DNA from: a virus
DNA length: 64,000 bases
Direction: 5' to 3' (one strand)
Virus record (IMG/VR): IMGVR_UViG_3300027668_000008
Coordinates: 124,001-188,000 of that record
A program made the translations under genes and the position numbers. The notes under the pieces were generated by a model. It saw only the letters and a list, made by a program, of their open reading frames with translations. It made no database searches and was not told where the DNA came from. Of the stretch, positions 15,963 to 23,455 are shown piece after piece (positions within the stretch are counted from its first letter, which is position 1; every line of letters begins with the position of its first letter).

Positions 15963-16205
15963 TTTTATTTCTAAAACTTTCATTCTAGCAATGAGACGTG
16001 TTCTTCCCACACCCAAATATCTACTCGCGGCGGCAACTGACTTGTGCATTGTTAACGCCTCAGTTATCTCACTGGTTTCAATTTGTTTAAGTTTGTCTGG
16101 GAGGGTAGTGTCAAGGGATTCAATAGCAGAGCCTGGTGCTCCCCATATGTCGTCCATCATTTCGAACAGTACTGTCTGTTCATTTGTGAAAACGCCCTTG
16201 TTCAT
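15954..16205 (-). CDS. Fis-family (HTH_8) DNA-binding regulator
   Basis: Small predicted transcription regulator of 83 residues from the ATG at 16205; the frame is open to a TTG at 16232 but the late promoter box lies there. The C-terminal 40 residues (EITEALTMHKSVAAASRYLG, then VGRTRLIARMKVLEIKGR) match the helix-turn-helix of Fis and NtrC-type activators. Its position directly upstream of csgF suggests a role in controlling the export operon, which is inference. The TATAAATACTAGTATG arrangement predicts a leaderless late mRNA. Confidence 0.8.
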   Translation of the reverse strand: MNKGVFTNEQTVLFEMMDDIWGAPGSAIESLDTTLPDKLKQIETSEITEALTMHKSVAAASRYLGVGRTRLIARMKVLEIKGR

Positions 16206-16210
16206 ACTAG

Positions 16211-16218
16211 TATTTATA
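16211..16218 (-). promoter_or_regulatory. T4-late-type promoter abutting the Fis-like gene
   Basis: Exact TATAAATA, then CTAGT, then ATG. The spacing puts +1 at the start codon, the same block found before the cyclase gene. Confidence 0.6.
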
Positions 16219-16253
16219 TACCGCATAAACAAAGGCGTTTCTAAGTGGTTCTG

Positions 16254-16304
16254 TTATCTTTTACCAGATAACCAATCTGATTCTTCTTCTGTGTAGGGCC
16301 ACAT
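16254..16304 (-). CDS. Candidate 16-residue microprotein
   Basis: ATG at 16304 follows the stop of the DUF1127 gene with no gap and encodes MWPYTEEESDWLSGKR. The acidic MWPYTEEE start recalls very short alphaproteobacterial proteins, from memory only. A 17-codon frame can arise by chance, so this is tentative. Confidence 0.3.
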   Translation of the reverse strand: MWPYTEEESDWLSGKR

Positions 16305-16523
16305 TTAGTTATGTTCTCCACGATAAATTTTACCGCCTTTAGAAACATAAGGAATGTCTCCACGACAAATACCTATGTCATGTAATTCTGCATCTGATAA
16401 CCTAGAAAGAGTTCTTAAAGTTGTTGCGTTTGCTCGGCGCTTTTTGTAAGCATCTTGTATTCCTAAAACATACTCTTTAATTGTGTTGCAAATTGCACAA
16501 ACATTTAGTGTTATAGTAGACAT
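16305..16523 (-). CDS. DUF1127 (YjiS-like) small protein
   Basis: The 72-residue protein ends with the DUF1127 signature TLRTLSRLSDAELHDIGICR followed by GDIPYVS. DUF1127 proteins are abundant in alphaproteobacteria; some bind RNA and affect phosphate or stress regulation. An early CAICNTIKEYV gives two cysteines. The start overlaps the upstream gene's stop by one base. Probably acquired from a host. Confidence 0.85.
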   Translation of the reverse strand: MSTITLNVCAICNTIKEYVLGIQDAYKKRRANATTLRTLSRLSDAELHDIGICRGDIPYVSKGGKIYRGEHN

Positions 16524-16705
16524 TATTTTAATTCCTTATTCTTTAGTGCCATCATAAGTGCTTTTGCTTCTTTATGATATCCCATTTGTGATAGTTGTGA
16601 CGCGGCTCTAATAGTACCTGCATTTTCGCCTAGATGTATTATTGCTGATAAAAACTTTCTTACTGCTTCGCAAAACGAACAGTAATATACTGATAATGTA
16701 TTCAT
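16523..16705 (-). CDS. Small DUF1127-like protein
   Basis: From the ATG at 16705, two bases after the preceding stop, 60 residues: MNTLSVYYCSFCEAV, then GTIRAASQLSQMGYHKEAKA. The N-terminus matches the layout of the neighbouring DUF1127 protein (MSTITLNVCAICNTI) and the AASQLxxMGYxxEA part resembles the DUF1127 helix pair, so the two are likely related. The frame extends upstream in an unlikely overlap and was cut. Confidence 0.65.
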   Translation of the reverse strand: MNTLSVYYCSFCEAVRKFLSAIIHLGENAGTIRAASQLSQMGYHKEAKALMMALKNKELK

Positions 16706-16706
16706 G

Positions 16707-16907
16707 TTATTGTGTGATCCCTGTTTCAAATTTATGTTTGTATCTGGGACCATTACCTGTCTGTTGCATAACTTCGTAAGCATATCTCCAGTCGTTTCCG
16801 TATTCTGTCTTTGCCCATAAGAGTAACTGATCGTCTTTCGCACCACGTGTAGGGGTGAATCGGACGTCAAGCCAACTCAAGATGGACGTATATAGCATTT
16901 GTGCCAT
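16707..16907 (-). CDS. 66-residue protein behind a structured leader, unknown
   Basis: Starts at the ATG at 16907 with AGGAG nine bases upstream. Contains a Trp/Tyr-rich helix (LLLWAKTEYGNDWRYAYEVM) and ends TGNGPRYKHKFETGITQ. No family recognised. It is first in a small operon of three or four tiny genes and is preceded by about 200 bases of leader RNA with strong hairpins. Confidence 0.6.
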   Translation of the reverse strand: MAQMLYTSILSWLDVRFTPTRGAKDDQLLLWAKTEYGNDWRYAYEVMQQTGNGPRYKHKFETGITQ

Positions 16908-16945
16908 TTGTCAATCTCCTAAGTATAAAATATATATGATGCTTG

Positions 16946-17038
16946 AGGAAAGCAATACCCCGGAACTTCCCCGGCGGTGCGTGAACCTTTGGTTCCCGTC
17001 AGTCTTTTTAAAGCATAGCCAATGCTCTAGTCTTTCCT
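16946..17038 (-). ncRNA. Candidate structured leader RNA or riboswitch
   Basis: On the minus strand an outer stem AGGAAAG/CTTTCCT (17032-17038 with 16946-16952) closes a 93-base element with inner hairpins GCAT-N5-ATGC, GAACC-AAA-GGTTC and a GC-rich CCGG/CCGG stem, far more GC-rich than the surrounding DNA. It lies between a late promoter box at 17117 and the ribosome site of the gene at 16907. I compared it from memory with common riboswitches (glutamine, c-di-GMP, TPP, cobalamin, SAM, guanidine) and found no match. The orientation is inferred from the downstream gene. Confidence 0.45.
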
Positions 17039-17116
17039 AGTGCCACTCTTTTTTTCTGAGCCGAGGTCGCTCTTGAATAAAAACAAACGAATGTTTGTGA
17101 TTTTTTTATTCAATGT

Positions 17117-17124
17117 TATTTATA
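17117..17124 (-). promoter_or_regulatory. T4-late-type promoter box
   Basis: Exact TATAAATA followed by AC, upstream of the structured leader and the small-gene operon. Confidence 0.45.
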
Positions 17125-17188
17125 CAATAGGTCAGGATTACTGCCCTATTAGGATTGCATACTCGTTATGCATTTTTGTTATAATGGA

Positions 17189-18328
17189 TTACTCGCCTAT
17201 AGTTGAATTTTCATAGACTGTATTTAATTGATTTGCTACTTGAATAAATGTAGCACACTTCGAAAGTCGCTTTAACTTATTTGCTCCAACGTAAGTGCAG
17301 GCACTTCTGATGCCTCCTAGAATGTCTTGAATAGTTATGTCTACATCTCCGCGATAAGGTACTAGTGCAGTACGTCCTTCGCTACTACGGTAGTCTTTTA
17401 AGCCACTAAAGTGTTTTTCGTTGGCTGTTTTAGAACTCATACCGTAGAATTGCACAAACTTCTTTTCTTCTATCTTTCTAGTTGTACCAGTTGACATTTC
17501 ATTAGTCATATATTTTTTAGTAATTACTTCGCCACCGCCTTCATTATGTCCTGCTAACATACCGCCAAGCATAACAAAATCTGCTCCTCCGGCAAAAGCC
17601 TTAGCAACATCACCCGGGCAAGTACAGCCACCATCAGCAATGATATGTCCACCTAATCCGTGGGCCGCATCAGCACATTCCATAACTGCTGAAAGTTGAG
17701 GATATCCAACACCAGTTTTAAGTCTAGTAGTACAAACACTGCCAGGACCAATACCAACTTTAACAATATCGGCTCCATTTAATATCAATTCCTGTGTTTG
17801 GTCTGCCGTAACTACGTTACCGGCAATAATAACAATTTCTGGATAACTTTTCCTAAACGCACTAATAAAGTCTAAAAAGCGTTCACTATACCCGTTTGCT
17901 ACATCAATACAAACATATTTTAATTTGTTACCTGTTTGCTCGTATACATCACGAAACTTTTGTTGGTCGTGGTCTAAAATTCCTATGCTCATTGCTACAT
18001 TATTACTACGTTCGTTACCTTCTACGTCAAAGTAACTTACTAGTTCTGTAACTGTGTAAGTTTTAACTAGACAGGTAAAAATTCTTTGTTTTGCTAACTT
18101 ATCAGCCATAGCAAGTGTGCCAACACCGTCCATGTTTGAAGCCATAAGTGGTATGCCTTTAAAGTCGCCATGCTCTGAACGTCTATTTAATCCTGGTTCG
18201 CTTGGCTTATAATGACGATAAGTAAACCTACGGTGTAAATCTACTTCTTTCCGTGAACCCAATGTACTACGTTTAGGTCTCATTAATACACTAGCATAAT
18301 CTAGTTTGATATCTGATTCTATTCTCAT
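17189..18328 (-). CDS. guaC: GMP reductase
   Basis: Converts GMP to IMP with NADPH, moving guanine nucleotides towards adenine nucleotides. The 379-residue TIM-barrel protein has the IMPDH/GMPR core: LDYASVLMRPKRSTL, MASNMDGVGT, IAGNVVTADQT, the catalytic-Cys loop VGIGPGSVCTTR, GVGYPQLSAVMECADAAHG, IADGGCTCPGDVAKAF and GGADFVMLGGMLAGHNE. There is no CBS domain, and GCTCPGDVAKA with the AGHNE finger favours GuaC over IMP dehydrogenase. Slightly longer than E. coli GuaC (347). It overlaps the epimerase gene by 4 bases. Confidence 0.93.
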   Translation of the reverse strand: MRIESDIKLDYASVLMRPKRSTLGSRKEVDLHRRFTYRHYKPSEPGLNRRSEHGDFKGIPLMASNMDGVGTLAMADKLAKQRIFTCLVKTYTVTELVSYFDVEGNERSNNVAMSIGILDHDQQKFRDVYEQTGNKLKYVCIDVANGYSERFLDFISAFRKSYPEIVIIAGNVVTADQTQELILNGADIVKVGIGPGSVCTTRLKTGVGYPQLSAVMECADAAHGLGGHIIADGGCTCPGDVAKAFAGGADFVMLGGMLAGHNEGGGEVITKKYMTNEMSTGTTRKIEEKKFVQFYGMSSKTANEKHFSGLKDYRSSEGRTALVPYRGDVDITIQDILGGIRSACTYVGANKLKRLSKCATFIQVANQLNTVYENSTIGE

Positions 18329-19041
18329 TTTATTATCTCAATCCTTGGTGATAAATGTTTAGGTTGAAAACCTAATTTCTTCATATATGTAATGTCGGCT
18401 AATGTGTGTTGTCTTTCATGTGGCGTGTGTAATTTAATTGGTAAGTCGGGTGCATAATCTCTAACTTGCACACTATTACCCGATCCAATATCAATACACC
18501 CTATAACATCGGGATTAGTAACTAGTATCCAAATTGCATCTAAACAATCATCCATGTGTATAAAATCTCTAGTATGATTTGTTACATATTCTAATGTTTT
18601 ATTTTTTAACTTATCAAAAAACATTCCTTCTCTTGGTACATCCGAATATACAGTATGAAATCGCATACCAACTGTAAAAGGATAAGATGCTCCTAAGAAT
18701 TCCAAACAATGTTTGGAAGCCGCATACGGATTTAAATGTGGTTCATATTGTGAGCTCGAACTTGCATAAAGAATTCGTTTGCCTTTATACTTGTCAAATA
18801 AGCGTCTACTGGCTTCAATGTTATTCAACCAATAACTTGTTGGGTCTGCTAAACTTTGTCTTACTCCACTTTTACCTGCTAAATGTATAACAATGTCTAC
18901 AGTATGAGGTTCAGGCAGTTCACAATCCAGTAAATCGTTACCATCTTGTTTGTCGATACCTATTACATTATGAAAATCTCCAAGACGTTTTGTTAACTGA
19001 GATCCAATAAAACCTTTGTGTCCTGTTATTAGAATATTCAT
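18325..19041 (-). CDS. NAD-dependent sugar epimerase/dehydratase
   Basis: Extended short-chain dehydrogenase acting on a nucleotide sugar. The 238 residues start MNILITGHKGFIGSQL (GxxGxxG), have HLAGKSGVRQS, the catalytic YAASK motif (Tyr/Lys about 125-129) after a SSSS stretch, and RDFIHMDDC. At 238 residues it is shorter than usual (about 310-330), missing part of the substrate domain. It sits in a run of overlapping genes with guaC and the exonuclease. Likely modifies surface sugars. Confidence 0.88.
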   Translation of the reverse strand: MNILITGHKGFIGSQLTKRLGDFHNVIGIDKQDGNDLLDCELPEPHTVDIVIHLAGKSGVRQSLADPTSYWLNNIEASRRLFDKYKGKRILYASSSSQYEPHLNPYAASKHCLEFLGASYPFTVGMRFHTVYSDVPREGMFFDKLKNKTLEYVTNHTRDFIHMDDCLDAIWILVTNPDVIGCIDIGSGNSVQVRDYAPDLPIKLHTPHERQHTLADITYMKKLGFQPKHLSPRIEIIK

Positions 19042-19574
19042 CGGGTTATTCCAAAATGTTTAAAGGACTGCTGAACACACTTTGCTTGATAATAACAATC
19101 TGCCAAGGCGTTGTGAGCATCTGTTTGTATTGCTTTACGAGGATCTACAGGCATCATACTAAACAATGTTCTACTATCTCGCACTTGCCAGAAGTTCCAT
19201 GGAATAGGTTGTTTCATCTGTCTATATAAATTTTCTAATATAACCATATCGAATGCAGGACCTTGACACCAAATTTGATCACAGCCAATTAACCATTTGT
19301 TAAGTTGTGCTAATGTATCTGCAACACTTGTGCGATTTTCATCACCTAATGCTTCGTCTTGAATTTCTTTCTTTTGTTTGCCCCACCACTCGAGTGTTCC
19401 AGGATCCACACTACGATTCATAGTAGATTGTTCATCTACATCTAAACGTAAATATAAACCTTTTGCAGGTTCTTCATTATTATATGGATTAAATTTTATT
19501 CCACCCAGTGTAAGTACTGTGCAGTCTGGTTGAGTGCCTAGTGTTTCTAGGTCAATCATTGCGTGTGTTGACAT
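19038..19574 (-). CDS. DnaQ-like 3'-5' exonuclease
   Basis: DEDDh-type exonuclease of 178 residues: motif I MIDLETLGT (Asp8, Glu10), motif II CQGPAFDMVILENL and motif III HNALADC (His then Asp). GTLEWWGKQ between them matches the DexA/Rv2179c type of 3'-5' exo(ribo)nuclease. T4 DexA is the phage parallel. Role in DNA or RNA turnover is inferred. Confidence 0.85.
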   Translation of the reverse strand: MSTHAMIDLETLGTQPDCTVLTLGGIKFNPYNNEEPAKGLYLRLDVDEQSTMNRSVDPGTLEWWGKQKKEIQDEALGDENRTSVADTLAQLNKWLIGCDQIWCQGPAFDMVILENLYRQMKQPIPWNFWQVRDSRTLFSMMPVDPRKAIQTDAHNALADCYYQAKCVQQSFKHFGITR

Positions 19575-19582
19575 AGTTGCCC

Positions 19583-19894
19583 CTATTTGTCTTCTTCGAT
19601 TCTCACTTCTAACGGGTATCCGTCGTTTCTAGCCGCTAGTGTAACTTCGATGCCTTTTTGTTCTGCCATTTCATAAGGATAAGTTGCCACTACGGCTGAA
19701 CCATCTTCGTGTATGTCTACAACAATTTTATTGGCTTGTGCATCTGTATATTCAAAGTAATCTGTTAAACAACTAACTACAAATTCCATTGTAGTTACAT
19801 CATCATTTAACATGATAACTTTCCATAAATTAGGTTCTTTTAGCTCTACTTTAGATGCCGGTTTTACTATGGTTGCATTATTTGTATCTGTCAT
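19583..19894 (-). CDS. clpS: ClpS adaptor of the Clp protease
   Basis: N-degron adaptor that delivers proteins with destabilising N-termini to ClpA and competes with ssrA-tagged substrates. The 103-residue protein matches the family: flexible N-terminus (1-20), NDDVTTMEFV, HEDGSAVVATYPYEMAEQK. All E. coli pocket residues are present with a constant offset of four: Asn30, Asp31, Asp32, Thr34, Met36, His62. It has its own sigma70-like promoter. The same genome carries ClpP and a tmRNA. Confidence 0.95.
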   Translation of the reverse strand: MTDTNNATIVKPASKVELKEPNLWKVIMLNDDVTTMEFVVSCLTDYFEYTDAQANKIVVDIHEDGSAVVATYPYEMAEQKGIEVTLAARNDGYPLEVRIEEDK

Positions 19895-19936
19895 AAGCCC
19901 TTACTTCTTTTATGTGTTTTATTCATTTACTGTTAC

Positions 19937-19965
19937 AGTATACAATATCGTGATGTACTTGTCAA
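19937..19965 (-). promoter_or_regulatory. Sigma70-like promoter for clpS
   Basis: TTGACA (19960-19965), 17-base spacer, TATACT (19937-19942) on the minus strand. Confidence 0.65.
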
Positions 19966-20023
19966 CCGCTAAGATAAGGATAGCGACTACAGATTACTGC
20001 AATCGCTATCTACAGAATTGAAA

Positions 20024-20458
20024 TTACTTAATTTCGATTGTTTTTGGCTTCTTAGACTCTGGAATAATCTTTTCCAATGATACTGTAAGTAAACCATCTT
20101 TTAGTTCTGCACCCTGTGTTACCATATCTTCTGCAAGTGTGAACTTTCTAACAAACTGACGTTTTGAAATACCTTTATGTATTACGCCAGGTTCTGGCTC
20201 TTGCCCTTCATCTGATACTACAGATTTGATGATTAGCTCGTTTTCGATAGTTTTGACTTCAATGTCGTCTTTACCGAATCCTGCTAATGCAACTTCAATA
20301 GTATATGTAAGGTCACCTGTTTTAATGATATTGTACGGTGGGTAATTCAACTGGTTACCTGAGCTCATACGTTCGAAAGAATCGAACATCTCGTCAAAGC
20401 CGATTGTCATCGGGCGTAATTGGTTGAAAAATGATAGATTTGTTTTGTATTGTGTCAT
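20024..20458 (-). CDS. Hsp20/IbpA small heat-shock protein
   Basis: ATP-independent holdase chaperone. The 144 residues include an N-terminal arm (LRPMTIGFDEMFDSFERM), the alpha-crystallin domain (about 38-125: VALAGFGKDDIEVKTIENEL, GISKRQFVRKFTLAEDM, LKDGLLTVSLEK) and a short tail with the IPES start of the usual tail region. Hsp20 genes are common in T4-like marine phages, where they may help capsid or tail assembly. Both a sigma70-like promoter and a late box lie upstream. Confidence 0.95.
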   Translation of the reverse strand: MTQYKTNLSFFNQLRPMTIGFDEMFDSFERMSSGNQLNYPPYNIIKTGDLTYTIEVALAGFGKDDIEVKTIENELIIKSVVSDEGQEPEPGVIHKGISKRQFVRKFTLAEDMVTQGAELKDGLLTVSLEKIIPESKKPKTIEIK

Positions 20459-20560
20459 GCTATAACTCCTTTTTTAGTAAGCAAGTTTGTTGTAATGCAA
20501 CCCTATAATTAGGCATTGCGTATAATAATATGCACTAGAACTATTTCTAATACATACTGT

Positions 20561-20590
20561 ATTATATAGTTATTTATATTCAAAAGTCAA
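20561..20590 (-). promoter_or_regulatory. Overlapping sigma70-like and late promoters for hsp20
   Basis: TTGACT (20585-20590), 18-base spacer, TATAAT (20561-20566); an exact TATAAATA box (20571-20578) lies in the spacer. The gene could be expressed early and late. The leader to the ATG is about 100 bases. Confidence 0.55.
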
Positions 20591-20688
20591 GTCCTTTTGG
20601 TAAAAAAACTCTATAATATGGTACTTTAAACGCACACAGACGTCATATAACGGCACTTTACAGTATATATTACTGTTTACCGTATATA

Positions 20689-20979
20689 TTAACTACGTCT
20701 TTCGTTTTCTTTTTGTAGTTTTTTAGCCCGAGCAATGCCTTGTTTCTTCTTTTCTCTTTTAATTTCCGAAGGCTTTTGATAGTATTGTCTATCTCGTTGC
20801 AGTTGTAGTATACCATCATTCATAATTCGCTTTTTGAGTTTTCTCATAGCCTTAGTCAATGCTTCTGGTCCGTCACCTACTACGTGAACCATTAGTCCCT
20901 CGTCTCGTGGTCTGTCTTCCCATTTCTTCTTGTTATTGAAGTTGTTCTTAAAATTACTTTTGTTTCCTTGGTACGCCAA
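20689..20979 (-). CDS. rpsU: Ribosomal protein bS21
   Basis: Phage copy of the small-subunit protein bS21, which contacts the mRNA exit region near the anti-Shine-Dalgarno sequence. The 96-residue protein has an extended N-terminus (MAYQGNKSNFKNNFNN) and the S21 core from about 28: EGLMVHVVGDGPEALTKAMR, KLKKRIMNDG, then a basic helix ending KKLQKENERRS. Phage bS21, including in pelagiphage HTVC008M, is documented; it may steer host ribosomes towards phage mRNA. It follows the next gene by one base. Confidence 0.93.
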   Translation of the reverse strand: MAYQGNKSNFKNNFNNKKKWEDRPRDEGLMVHVVGDGPEALTKAMRKLKKRIMNDGILQLQRDRQYYQKPSEIKREKKKQGIARAKKLQKENERRS

Positions 20980-20980
20980 A

Positions 20981-21355
20981 TTATCCTCCGTTGTTGCTAT
21001 CTAGTTGTTTAACTAATGAAGTAAACACATCGAAACTATAGTTATTGTTTATTGTCCGATGTTCTTCACTATTGTGGTATACGTTAGGGCGTGATAGTAC
21101 CCAACCTAAGTATAACCTGTCAATCTTTGTTTGTTTATCAACAAATACAAAATTGCTTGAATTTATTGTGTTTGCAATCCAAGTAAAGTCTTTGTCGTTT
21201 TCTGTAACACAATGAACACTTACTCTACGTTCATCTTTATCCAGTATTGGTAATATGTCGTTAATTAAAGGAGAATCTCCTACTAAACATATTTTATAAT
21301 CACTATTGTGATCAAAGTCTGGACTTGTTACTATTGTAATTTTATCGTTTATCAT
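20981..21355 (-). CDS. Unknown 124-residue protein
   Basis: Alternating hydrophobic strands (KITIVTSPDFD, YKICLVGDSPLINDILPIL, RRVSVHCV) suggest a small alpha/beta Rossmann-like or receiver-like domain, but catalytic residues are not obvious. Overlaps the 694-residue membrane protein upstream by 4 bases and precedes bS21 by one base, so probably co-expressed with both. Function unknown. Confidence 0.65.
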   Translation of the reverse strand: MINDKITIVTSPDFDHNSDYKICLVGDSPLINDILPILDKDERRVSVHCVTENDKDFTWIANTINSSNFVFVDKQTKIDRLYLGWVLSRPNVYHNSEEHRTINNNYSFDVFTSLVKQLDSNNGG

Positions 21356-23436
21356 TCTTTACCGTTGGATAAAAAGTCTGTCATTGTTCCTTTTTCAGAA
21401 TCTGTTAAATCTTCAAGTTCTATTTCGCCTTGTGCTACTTTCTCGACAAGTGTGCGAACATAATCTTCTGTTAAGTAACCGTCTGTTCCGGACTTATCAA
21501 CTTCGATCCATTTCTTTTCATTCCACTTGTACAATTTGTGTGGGAATAAATCAGTTTTTGTAAACAGTTGTCCATTAACTGCATCTACCGGAAACTTACT
21601 TCCATATGTCGCAGGTGGTACAACGTCTCCATCTTTCATACTAGCCATCATAGTAGCAATATCATTATCTACTTGTGGTTTTAAAATATCAGGTGTCATA
21701 TCTGGAGCACCGTCAACTTCTACTAGTTTATATTTTTCGTTTAATCTAGCAATCGCGGCATCTCTTGCCTTAATTTCTTTTTCCCTTGCTGACAGATTTG
21801 CTTCTACTTCTAATTTTTGTTTTTGTACTTCCAGTTTTTCTAGTAACTGCTTTTCGCTTTCCGATAGTGCCGCTTGTATCTTCGTTTCGTCTTCCACTAG
21901 TTTTTCTACTTCCACCAGTTTCTCTACGACTTCGGGCTCTTTCTCTTCTAAGAACTTTACTGTTGCTTGTAGTTCAGCAAGATTATCATCTTTATTAGAT
22001 ATCTTTTGTTTTAAGCCGTCAGTAACTTTAAGATGTTTTGCATCTGCATCTTCCATTAGTTTCATTAAACGTTGTTCAAGTGCATCTTTGTCTTTGATAG
22101 TTTTATCAATCGCTTTTTGCAGTTTAGTAATGTCTTTATCTTTTGCAGTATTACTAGCCTGCAGAGCATCCATCTTTTCTTCAAGTTGATGGAGGAACTT
22201 CGTATAGTCGTCGATCTTCATTTGTAACTCCTCAATTTTCTGTTGTTTTGCTTCGGGACGATTATGGAATTCTTTTTCCTCACGTCTCCATTTTAATTGC
22301 ATTGTTCCTGCCAACACTAACATGATTGCTAGTGGATCAAACACTATAACAATAATAATGATTACCCAACGCACTGCGTCTTCGAGCATATTTTTGTCTG
22401 CGTCATTGCCGTATATAAACTGTGCAATATATTTAATAGGCCCTACTTCTGCTTCTAGTTTACGATACTCGCCTTCTAGTGCATACTTCTCATCTACAAG
22501 ATTATCAATCTCGTTATTAGCCGTCTTAATTCTTAAATTTTGTGTATCTACTTCTGCATCAATACTTTCTGTTTTATCAGTATCGCCAAGTTGGTTACGC
22601 AACCTATTAATTAATTCATTCGATTGTGTAATTTGTGATTCAACTGTTTTACGCAATCTTTGTATTTCTAAAGCCGCCGCTTTTGCTTGTGTATTGTTAG
22701 AGGCTTGTTCAATTTGAGATAACAAAGATAAACGTTCTTTTTGTTTTAAGTCTTTCCAATCACCAATCTTTTCAGCAGTCTTTTTACCAAACACTCCATC
22801 AGCACTTGCACCGATCATTTGTTGTGCTTTTTTAGTTTCGCCACTATCTATATAACTTTGCAGTGTTGCTAGTGATTGATCTAGTCTAGTAAGTTCTGTT
22901 CTATATAACTCTGCTTGACTATTAATAATTAATTGTTGCTCGTCGATGGAAGGTTGTACCCTAGTATATGCACTATCGATACGTTTTTGTTCCTTGTCGA
23001 TTTGCGATTGTATATTAGCGTCACCGCCAACATTACTTGTTTCTAACTTTTTAATTTTGTTTTCAGCACGGAGAATGATATCCTCTTGCCTAACAATTTC
23101 CCCAGAGATACGTTCAACTTGTGCTACACTTTCTTGTCCAGCACTTGTTTGTTCAATATGTGCTTTACTTAAAAATCCAAAAATTCCCATGCTTGTAATA
23201 AACATAAGAATAATAACTGCTATAACCAAATACCAGCGGGTAAATGCAGGTGCTCTTTTCCAATAAGTGTGTAACCATACTGTAGCAGTAATTTTGCCTA
23301 CTTCCAGTACTATACCCATAAGAATAATAGGAAAAACTGCCGCCGCAAAGATGGCTGTTAATCCTACAATACTGTAGTAAGCCGCTATTGCACTTATACT
23401 TAAAGCGACTAATAATGTTATTAATGCGTAGAACAT
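21352..23436 (-). CDS. Large membrane protein with long coiled coils (DUF4407-like)
   Basis: A 694-residue protein. The N-terminus holds three or four membrane helices (about 1-95), a coiled coil follows to about 340, then another membrane segment (about 352-375, WVIIIIVIVFDPLAIMLVLAG) and a second coiled coil to about 570. MIGASADGVFGKKTAEKIGD near 205 resembles the D-G-x-F-G-x-x-T motif of peptidoglycan-binding repeats. Topology recalls DUF4407 proteins. Role unknown; could act in the envelope during lysis or superinfection control. A TATAAATA box ends five bases before the ATG. Confidence 0.75.
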   Translation of the reverse strand: MFYALITLLVALSISAIAAYYSIVGLTAIFAAAVFPIILMGIVLEVGKITATVWLHTYWKRAPAFTRWYLVIAVIILMFITSMGIFGFLSKAHIEQTSAGQESVAQVERISGEIVRQEDIILRAENKIKKLETSNVGGDANIQSQIDKEQKRIDSAYTRVQPSIDEQQLIINSQAELYRTELTRLDQSLATLQSYIDSGETKKAQQMIGASADGVFGKKTAEKIGDWKDLKQKERLSLLSQIEQASNNTQAKAAALEIQRLRKTVESQITQSNELINRLRNQLGDTDKTESIDAEVDTQNLRIKTANNEIDNLVDEKYALEGEYRKLEAEVGPIKYIAQFIYGNDADKNMLEDAVRWVIIIIVIVFDPLAIMLVLAGTMQLKWRREEKEFHNRPEAKQQKIEELQMKIDDYTKFLHQLEEKMDALQASNTAKDKDITKLQKAIDKTIKDKDALEQRLMKLMEDADAKHLKVTDGLKQKISNKDDNLAELQATVKFLEEKEPEVVEKLVEVEKLVEDETKIQAALSESEKQLLEKLEVQKQKLEVEANLSAREKEIKARDAAIARLNEKYKLVEVDGAPDMTPDILKPQVDNDIATMMASMKDGDVVPPATYGSKFPVDAVNGQLFTKTDLFPHKLYKWNEKKWIEVDKSGTDGYLTEDYVRTLVEKVAQGEIELEDLTDSEKGTMTDFLSNGKE

Positions 23437-23440
23437 ATAG

Positions 23441-23448
23441 TATTTATA
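23441..23448 (-). promoter_or_regulatory. T4-late-type promoter next to start of membrane protein gene
   Basis: Exact TATAAATA, then CTAT, then ATG at 23436. Almost no leader, similar to the cyclase and Fis-like genes. Confidence 0.55.
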
Positions 23449-23455
23449 ACTTCCT

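Noticed and set aside
9030-20979. The region as bacterial chromosome contamination or a prophage boundary
   Set aside because: Host-like genes (curli, clpS, hsp20, rpsU) are interleaved with phage-type genes on one strand and use TATAAATA late boxes; no integrase, att site or codon break was seen.
21527-22189. A 220-codon plus-strand frame
   Set aside because: Antisense to the coiled-coil membrane protein; Ser/Phe-rich shadow composition.
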